From: an uncultured Acidimicrobiales bacterium
GTDB lineage: Bacteria; Actinomycetota; Acidimicrobiia; Acidimicrobiales; Aldehydirespiratoraceae
Assembly (NCBI GenBank): GCA_938091985.1
Contig: CALKOE010000221.1
Span: 1 to 9,575, forward strand
Reading direction: 5' to 3'
Length of the DNA stretch: 9,575 nucleotides
The position numbers and the translations under genes are program-made. Below are positions 4,820 to 9,575 of this stretch, one piece after another (position 1 is the first letter of the stretch; each line of letters begins with the position of its first letter). The notes under the pieces were generated by a model, which was not told the DNA's origin, searched no databases, and saw only the letters and a list, made by a program, of their open reading frames with translations.

Positions 4820-5818
4820 ATGATCTCGGAGCTCGAACAAACCGCGGCCGAGGCGACTGCTCGCCTCGCCGATGTGGCCGACCTCGACGCGCTTGCTGCG
4901 CTCGACGCCGAGTTTCTCGGCAAGAAGTCGGCGTTGACCACAGCGAAGAAGCAGCTGGGCGGGCTCGACCCCGACGAGCGCAAGGCGGCTGGTCAGGCGG
5001 TCAACGAGATCCGCAAGCGAGTGGAAGCCGAGATCGCCGATGCCCGCGCCCGGCTCACGGCAACGGCGCGGGCCCAACAGCTCGAAGCCGAACGCCTCGA
5101 TCTCACCGAACTGCGCAACGACATCCGCCGCGGTTCGATGCACCTCGTCACCCAGTCGCGCGACCGCCTCGAAGATGTGTTCGTGGGAATGGGATTCACC
5201 GTGGCCGAAGGGCCCGAGGTCGAGACCGCTTGGTACAACTTCGAAGCGCTCAACATCCCCGAGTGGCATCCCGCCAGGGGCAGTTTCGACACCATCTTCG
5301 TGAACCTGGGTGAGCCCGAAGAAGTCATGCTTCGGTCGCATACCTCGCCGGTGCAGATCCGGACGATGGAGAACACCGAGCCGCCGATCTACATCGTGGC
5401 GCCGGGTCGCACCTTTCGTACCGACACCGCCGACGCCACCCACCTGCCCGCGTTCAACCAGATCGAGGGCCTCGTGATCGATCGCGGCATCACCATGGGT
5501 GATCTCGCCGGCACGATCGACGAGTTCGTCCGCGCCTTCTTCGGAGGGGAAGTGAAGACGCGACTGCGACCGTCCTACTTCCCGTTCACCGAGCCCAGCG
5601 CCGAATTCGACATCTCCCGACCCGATGGCTCCTGGCTCGAGCTGGGTGGTTGCGGGATGGTCCACCCCAATGTGTTGCGCAACTGCGGCATCGATCCCGA
5701 GGAGTGGCAGGGCTTCGCCTTCGGCTTCGGCATCGATCGTCTCGCGGTCATGCGCTATCAGCTCGACGACATCCGCGAGCTCGTCAACAACGACGTCCGC
5801 TTCCTGAGGCAGTTCTGA
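4820..5818 (+). CDS. pheS: Phenylalanyl-tRNA synthetase alpha subunit
   Basis: The catalytic subunit of the alpha2-beta2 class II synthetase that charges tRNA-Phe. From ATG 4820 it is 332 residues. Residues 1-95 form the N-terminal coiled coil that binds tRNA. The core follows: GFTVAEGPEVETAWYNFEAL (125-144) and HPARGSFDTIFV (150-161), motif 2 around FRTDTADATHLPAFNQIEG (199-217), FTEPSAEFDI (256-265), GGCGMVHPNVL (276-286) and motif 3 GFAFGFGIDRLAVMRY (298-313), ending in RFLRQF. In FNQIEG an Asn stands where many homologues have His (FHQ); this site varies among Actinobacteria. An in-frame GTG at 4811 with a weak GAGG nine bases upstream would add MAL; the ATG is preferred on promoter position. 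The stop overlaps the pheT start by one base. Confidence 0.96.
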   Translation: MISELEQTAAEATARLADVADLDALAALDAEFLGKKSALTTAKKQLGGLDPDERKAAGQAVNEIRKRVEAEIADARARLTATARAQQLEAERLDLTELRNDIRRGSMHLVTQSRDRLEDVFVGMGFTVAEGPEVETAWYNFEALNIPEWHPARGSFDTIFVNLGEPEEVMLRSHTSPVQIRTMENTEPPIYIVAPGRTFRTDTADATHLPAFNQIEGLVIDRGITMGDLAGTIDEFVRAFFGGEVKTRLRPSYFPFTEPSAEFDISRPDGSWLELGGCGMVHPNVLRNCGIDPEEWQGFAFGFGIDRLAVMRYQLDDIRELVNNDVRFLRQF

Positions 5819-8190
5819 TGAAGGTCACCCTCTCCTGGCTGCGCGAGTTCGCGCCCGACATCGACGGCGACCCCGTCGAGCTCGGCGAGATCCTCTCCGC
5901 CCTCGGCCTCGCGGTCGAGGAGATGGAGATCATCGGCGACATCGTCGACGGTGTGGTGCTCGCCAAGGTGCTCGATCTGCGACCCCACCCCGATGCCGAC
6001 AAGATCCAGCTCGTCGATGTCGACTCGGGCGACGGCAAGCCGCTGCAGGTCTGCTGTGGTGCCTTCAACATGGCGGTCGGCGATCTGATCCCGTTCGCCA
6101 CGATCGGCACCACCATGCCCAACGGCATGGAGATCGCCCAGCGGGAGATGCGAGGCCAGACATCCAACGGCATGTGTTGCTCGGGCGCCGAGATCGGATT
6201 CGGCGACGACCACGACGGGATCCTGATCCTCAACGACCGCGTGGTTGATGGCGCCGCGATCGGCGCCCCGCTCGGCGAGGCACTCGGCGTGCAAGCCGAC
6301 GTGCTGTGGGACCTCGAGGTCAACGCCAACCGCCCCGATGCGATGTCGGTTGCCGGCGTGGCCCGCGATCTCGCCGCTGCGCTCGGCGTGCCGTTCTCCT
6401 TCCCGTCCTACGACCCGCCTCGCTCCGATGAGTCAGCCGCCGACCTGCTCGACGTGGAGATCGCCGACCCGTCGCTCTGCGGCCGTTTCGTGGCCACGGT
6501 GCTGCGCAACGTCACCGTCGGCACCTCGCCCGCATGGATACAGAATCGGCTCACCCAGCTCGGCATGCGCCCGATCAACTCCATCGTCGACATCTCGAAC
6601 TATGTGATGCTCGAGCTCGGCCAGCCCAACCACACATTCGACCTGGCGACCATCCCCAACGGACGTCTGCGGGTTCGCCGCGCCGGCGAAGGGGAAACGC
6701 TCACGACCCTCGACGGAGTGGAACGCACGCTCACCGCCATCGACGGCGTGATCGCCGACGACTCCGACCAGGTCGTGTCGCTCGCCGGCGTCATGGGCGG
6801 AGCATCCACCGAGATCTCTGAATCGACCACCGATGTCCTCCTCGAGATGGCGTGGTGGGACCCGCCGTCGATCTCGCGCACCGTGAAGCGCCTCAACCTT
6901 CCGAGCGAAGCCTCCACTCGGTTCCGTCGCGGCGCCGACTGGGGCGACAACATCGACCGGGCGATGCAGCGGTTCATCCAGCTCGCCACCGAGCAGGGAG
7001 CAGTTGCTGTCACGGGCCAGATCGACGTTGCCGGCACCGTTCCCGACCGCGCACCGGTCCGGGTTCGACCGACCAAGGTCAACGGACTGCTCGGCACCGA
7101 TCTCACCGCCGCCGACATGGCCGGGCATCTCGTGTCGATCGGGTTCGACGCCACCGAGGTCGATGGCGATCTCGACGTCATCGTCCCGACGTGGCGATGG
7201 GACGCCGCCACCGAAACCGACATCGCCGAAGAAGTCGCTCGCATGTACGGCTACGCCAACATCGTTCGCACCGTCCCAAAGGGGGAGGCGGCCGGAGGGC
7301 TCAGCGAATATCAGCAGGCTCGCCGCCTCGTGCGCGAAGTGCTCCTCGGAGCCGGGTGCGACGAGACACTGCCGATGCCGTTCCTTGCCCCGGGCGATCT
7401 CCGGTCGGCGGGGTTGCCCGAGGACGGTGTCACCCTCACCAACCCGCTCGTTCACGAAGAGTCGGTGCTGCGCACCTCTCTTCTTCCCGGTCAGTTGAAG
7501 GCGATCGCCTACAACCAGTCGCACCGCAGCGCCGACGTCGCCTTCTTCGAAATCGACCACGTCTATCTTCCGTCGCCAGAAGGGCAGCTGTTGCCCGACG
7601 AGCGAGAGTTCCTCGCGGTGGCGCTCGCCGGCGAGGAAGCCCCCGCCGCCGTGGCCGTTCTCGATCTGCTCGAGAGGGCGCTCGCGCTACCCAACGTCCA
7701 GCTCAAGCCGGCGACACCGCCCGGACTCCACGCCACTCGCACCGCCGAAGTGATCATCGCCGGTCGCACCCGCGGCTATGTGGGTGAGGTCGACCCGACC
7801 GTGCTCGAGAACTATGGCGTCGATGGTCGCGTTGCGTGGCTCGAGCTCGATCTCGGCGAAGTCCTCAATGGCCCACACGGCAGCCGGAAATACACGCCCA
7901 TCAGCAAATACCCGTCCAGCGACATCGACTTGGCGTTTGAAGTGTCCGACTCAGTGGCTGCCGGCCAGGTCGCAACCTCGTTGCGCAAGGGTGGAGGAAA
8001 GCTTCTACAAGACGTGGAGCTCTTCGACGTCTATCGCGGGGCCGGTCTTCCCGAGGGCACCCGGAGCCTCGCCTATCGCTTGCGGTTCCAGGCTCCCGAT
8101 CACACGCTCACCGATGCCGAAGTCGCTGAGGCCCGCCAATCGTGCATCGACACTGTGGCAAAGCAGCAGAAGGCCACGCTCAGGGGTTGA
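5818..8190 (+). CDS. pheT: Phenylalanyl-tRNA synthetase beta subunit
   Basis: A 790-residue partner of PheS; it binds tRNA-Phe and edits mischarged Tyr-tRNA. It starts at MKVTLSWLREF, with its ATG overlapping the pheS stop (TGATG). Domains in order: N-terminal B1 part (1-40); EMAP-type OB-fold tRNA-binding domain (about 43-155), with LDLRPHPDADK and MRGQTSNGMCCSG; the B3/B4 editing domain (about 215-385), with GMRPINSIVDISNYVM at 249-264, GQPNHTFD at 268-275 and SLAGVMGG; the B5 domain (about 408-478), with TKVNGLLG, PTWRWD and IAEEVARMYGY; the catalytic-like B6/B7 core (about 480-685), with LTNPLVHEESVLRTSLLPG; and the C-terminal FDX-ACB anticodon-binding domain (about 691-790, from KYTPISKYPSS). 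Length is normal and all domains are intact. The frame is open 56 codons upstream inside pheS, but that is not coding. Its last 11 bases overlap a convergent gene. Confidence 0.97.
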   Translation: MKVTLSWLREFAPDIDGDPVELGEILSALGLAVEEMEIIGDIVDGVVLAKVLDLRPHPDADKIQLVDVDSGDGKPLQVCCGAFNMAVGDLIPFATIGTTMPNGMEIAQREMRGQTSNGMCCSGAEIGFGDDHDGILILNDRVVDGAAIGAPLGEALGVQADVLWDLEVNANRPDAMSVAGVARDLAAALGVPFSFPSYDPPRSDESAADLLDVEIADPSLCGRFVATVLRNVTVGTSPAWIQNRLTQLGMRPINSIVDISNYVMLELGQPNHTFDLATIPNGRLRVRRAGEGETLTTLDGVERTLTAIDGVIADDSDQVVSLAGVMGGASTEISESTTDVLLEMAWWDPPSISRTVKRLNLPSEASTRFRRGADWGDNIDRAMQRFIQLATEQGAVAVTGQIDVAGTVPDRAPVRVRPTKVNGLLGTDLTAADMAGHLVSIGFDATEVDGDLDVIVPTWRWDAATETDIAEEVARMYGYANIVRTVPKGEAAGGLSEYQQARRLVREVLLGAGCDETLPMPFLAPGDLRSAGLPEDGVTLTNPLVHEESVLRTSLLPGQLKAIAYNQSHRSADVAFFEIDHVYLPSPEGQLLPDEREFLAVALAGEEAPAAVAVLDLLERALALPNVQLKPATPPGLHATRTAEVIIAGRTRGYVGEVDPTVLENYGVDGRVAWLELDLGEVLNGPHGSRKYTPISKYPSSDIDLAFEVSDSVAAGQVATSLRKGGGKLLQDVELFDVYRGAGLPEGTRSLAYRLRFQAPDHTLTDAEVAEARQSCIDTVAKQQKATLRG

Positions 8191-8803
8191 GCCTGGCCGC
8201 GAGCCGGAGCAGGTCGTAGAGCGCCCCTTCGGCGATGTCCTCGTCGCTGCGATTCTCGAGTCCGACCGCAATCCTGACGCTGGCGCCATCGGCGTCGACC
8301 GTCACCGGCTCTCCGAGTTCTCGTACGAGCGCGAGCATCGAGGTGTTCTCTCGGAGTACTTCCGTCACCAGTGTCTCGTAGCCGGCTGCGGCCGCAGTGC
8401 CGGCGATCACCCGGAGGAGCAGCCGGCCGATCCCGCGACCGTGGTAGTCGTCGGTGACTGCGACCGCCGCTTCGGCCGACGTCGGGTCTTCGGCGATTTC
8501 GATCAACCGGGCGACGCCCACCCCGAGCCCCGGAGCAGGAGCCCCTTCGGCATCGGGGTCGTAGGCGACCCAAGCCCGGTGGGTGCGGTGGTCGAGATCG
8601 GTGAGGCGGCGATCCCAGCCCTCGGGCAGGTGATGGAGCGGCGTGAAGAAGCGCAGGAAGCGTGACCGTTCGGAGAGTCGCTCGAAGCCGTTTCTGAGCT
8701 GCTCGGCGTCGTCGGAACGAATCGGCCGCAACACCACTCGCCCGCCGGCCGGCAAGTTCTCGACGATGCCGTCGGCCGAAAGGGGGAGGGAGAAGTGAGC
8801 CAC
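8180..8803 (-). CDS. GNAT-family acetyltransferase, Pat-domain-like
   Basis: A 207-residue GCN5-related N-acetyltransferase. The opening VVLRPIRSDDAEQLRNGF (23-40) and LSERSRFLRFFTPL (43-56) resemble the GNAT domain of Pat/PatA-type protein lysine acetyltransferases. The acetyl-CoA-binding motif A is AVAVTDDYHGRGIGRLLL (113-130), with His121 where the consensus Q/R-x-x-G-x-G has Gln or Arg. The C-terminal part (about 145-195) holds the remaining strands. No cyclic-nucleotide or other regulatory domain is attached, so it is a stand-alone GNAT; whether it acetylates proteins or a small molecule is open. The GTG start at 8803 has no Shine-Dalgarno but a TACGGT box six bases upstream. Its stop lies inside the 3' end of pheT on the opposite strand (11-base overlap). 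Confidence 0.88.
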   Translation of the reverse strand: MAHFSLPLSADGIVENLPAGGRVVLRPIRSDDAEQLRNGFERLSERSRFLRFFTPLHHLPEGWDRRLTDLDHRTHRAWVAYDPDAEGAPAPGLGVGVARLIEIAEDPTSAEAAVAVTDDYHGRGIGRLLLRVIAGTAAAAGYETLVTEVLRENTSMLALVRELGEPVTVDADGASVRIAVGLENRSDEDIAEGALYDLLRLAARLNP

Positions 8804-8809
8804 AGCCGA

Positions 8810-8815
8810 ACCGTA
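8810..8815 (-). promoter_or_regulatory. Putative -10 box of the Pat-like GNAT gene
   Basis: TACGGT on the minus strand matches TANNNT and ends six bases before GTG 8803, the classical spacing for a leaderless actinobacterial transcript starting at the G of GTG. No clear -35 and no Shine-Dalgarno are seen. Confidence 0.5.
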
Positions 8816-8882
8816 GTCTCACGCCACGCGTGGCCGGTCTCGACCCGTACCGCGGAGCCGCGTCGCGTCACCGTGGTGCGGC

Positions 8883-8888
8883 TAGTTT
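8883..8888 (+). promoter_or_regulatory. Putative -10 box of the quinone oxidoreductase gene
   Basis: TAGTTT matches TANNNT and ends six bases before ATG 8895, again the leaderless arrangement. The 91-base spacer to the divergent GNAT gene therefore seems to hold one -10 box for each direction. No convincing -35 is visible. Confidence 0.5.
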
Positions 8889-8894
8889 CGGCGC

Positions 8895-9575
8895 ATGCGA
8901 ATTTGGCAGTCTCACGAACTCGGCGACCCCCTCGACGTGTTGAAGCTCGAAGAAGTCGATGTACCCGAACCGGGTCCCGGCCAGGTGCAGATCGAGACGA
9001 AGGCGGTCGGTCTCACCTTCCCCGACGTGCTCAGCTGCCGCGGCGAATACCAGATCCCCACCCAGCTTCCCTACAACCCGGGTGGTGAGACGGCGGGCGT
9101 GATCACGGCCCTCGGCGAGGGTGTCGATCAACACGCGATCGGCGATTCCGTTGCCGTGCTCGGCGGAGGCCTCGCTGAGGTGAACGTCGTCTCGGCCGGG
9201 AGTGCGTTTGCGTACCCGACCGGCTCGCTCAGCGCCGCGCAAGCCGCGGCGGTGCCGGTCAACTACGGCACGGCGTGGTTCGCGCTCCATGATCGCGCCC
9301 ATGTGCAGCCTGGCGAGTCGGTGCTCATCACCGGTGCGGCCGGCGGCACCGGCACAGCCTGTATCCAGCTGGCGCTTGCCGCGGGGGCCACGCCGATCGC
9401 GGTCGTGGGCGGCGAGGAGAAGGTCGCGCTGGTCCGCAGCCTCGGTGTCGAGCACGTGGTCGACCACCGCGAGAACCCGGAATGGGTCGATGCTGTCCGC
9501 GCAATGTCGGGCGGAGGAGTCGACATCTGCTTCGATGCCGTCGGCGGCGATGCCTACCAGAAGGCTCGCCGATGC
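8895..9575 (+). CDS. NADPH:quinone oxidoreductase-type MDR enzyme, 3' end outside the window
   Basis: The first 227 codons of a medium-chain dehydrogenase/reductase of the zinc-free quinone oxidoreductase branch, which uses NADPH to reduce quinones or activated double bonds. The GroES-like N-terminal domain covers about 1-125: LEEVDVPEPGPGQVQIETKA (18-37), GLTFPDVLSCRGEYQ (39-53) and LPYNPGGETAGVITALGEGV (58-77). The zinc-binding Cys/His set of alcohol dehydrogenases is absent. The Rossmann domain starts at about 137 with QPGESVLITGAAGGTGTACIQLA (138-160 in all); its nucleotide loop is GAAGGTGTA at 147-155, where family members usually have GGVG. Further on are LGVEHVVDHRE (183-193) and GGVDICFDAVGG (207-218). 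The frame remains open to the last base; the full protein should be about 320-330 residues. The start ATG follows a TAGTTT box by six bases, with no Shine-Dalgarno. Physiological substrate unknown. Confidence 0.9.
   Translation, partial: MRIWQSHELGDPLDVLKLEEVDVPEPGPGQVQIETKAVGLTFPDVLSCRGEYQIPTQLPYNPGGETAGVITALGEGVDQHAIGDSVAVLGGGLAEVNVVSAGSAFAYPTGSLSAAQAAAVPVNYGTAWFALHDRAHVQPGESVLITGAAGGTGTACIQLALAAGATPIAVVGGEEKVALVRSLGVEHVVDHRENPEWVDAVRAMSGGGVDICFDAVGGDAYQKARRC

Noticed and set aside
4757..5665. Long minus-strand extension of the small GNAT frame across pheS (402 residues in total)
   Set aside because: It is antisense to a clearly conserved pheS; only the last 99 residues match a family. Long antisense frames are common in high-GC DNA.
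5650..5817. 56-codon upstream extension of pheT
   Set aside because: It lies inside pheS in another frame and is Arg-rich shadow sequence; MKVTLSWLREF is the normal PheT N-terminus.
6433..7560. 375-codon minus-strand frame inside pheT
   Set aside because: No recognisable domain, antisense to conserved pheT, composition typical of reverse-strand shadows in GC-rich genes.
8868..9467. 199-codon minus-strand frame at the window end
   Set aside because: The plus strand here encodes a clear quinone oxidoreductase that is open to the window edge; the reverse frame resembles no protein family.

Overview
The window is a high-GC, gene-dense chromosomal segment carrying ordinary bacterial core genes. 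The order infC-rpmI-rplT-TrmH-family methyltransferase-pheS-pheT, with a DUF1844 gene divergent from infC, is typical of Actinobacteria. The very high GC, GTG starts and several starts with a TANNNT box 6-9 bases upstream and no Shine-Dalgarno (the leaderless pattern) agree with that. The protein sequences feel closest to Acidimicrobiia (Ilumatobacter-like), but that placement is an impression, not a search result. I see no mobile element, CRISPR array, tRNA or rRNA.

Layout. Bases 1-1702 (+): the 3' part of hisG, a small cold-shock-fold protein whose GTG start overlaps the hisG stop, and an EamA-type transporter three bases later; these look like one transcript. Bases 1706-2164 (-): a DUF1844 protein, convergent with the transporter. 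Bases 2165-2398: a 234-base divergent spacer that should hold the infC promoter and leader. Bases 2399-4451 (+): infC, rpmI, rplT and a TrmH/SpoU-type RNA 2'-O-methyltransferase, a translation operon. Bases 4457-4756 (-): a 99-residue GNAT-like protein of the YjdJ type. Bases 4820-8190 (+): pheS and pheT, overlapping by one base, encoding the two subunits of phenylalanyl-tRNA synthetase. Bases 8180-8803 (-): a second GNAT protein related to the GNAT domain of Pat-type lysine acetyltransferases, overlapping the end of pheT. Bases 8895 to the window end (+): the first 227 codons of a quinone-oxidoreductase-type MDR enzyme.

The middle of the window is translation machinery: initiation factor 3, ribosomal proteins bL35 and bL20, an RNA-modifying enzyme and PheRS. 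No wholly new system is visible. The most interesting part is the infC control region. The best start for IF-3 is an AUA codon 9 bases after AAGGAG. An 8-codon mini-ORF ends on that start codon (ATAG overlap), the start codon can sit in the loop of a GGGC/GCCC hairpin, and a perfect 10-bp CUUG-capped hairpin with a T-rich tail lies about 70 bases upstream. A second candidate RNA element, an 11-bp stem with two single-base bulges, sits just before the rplT ribosome binding site.
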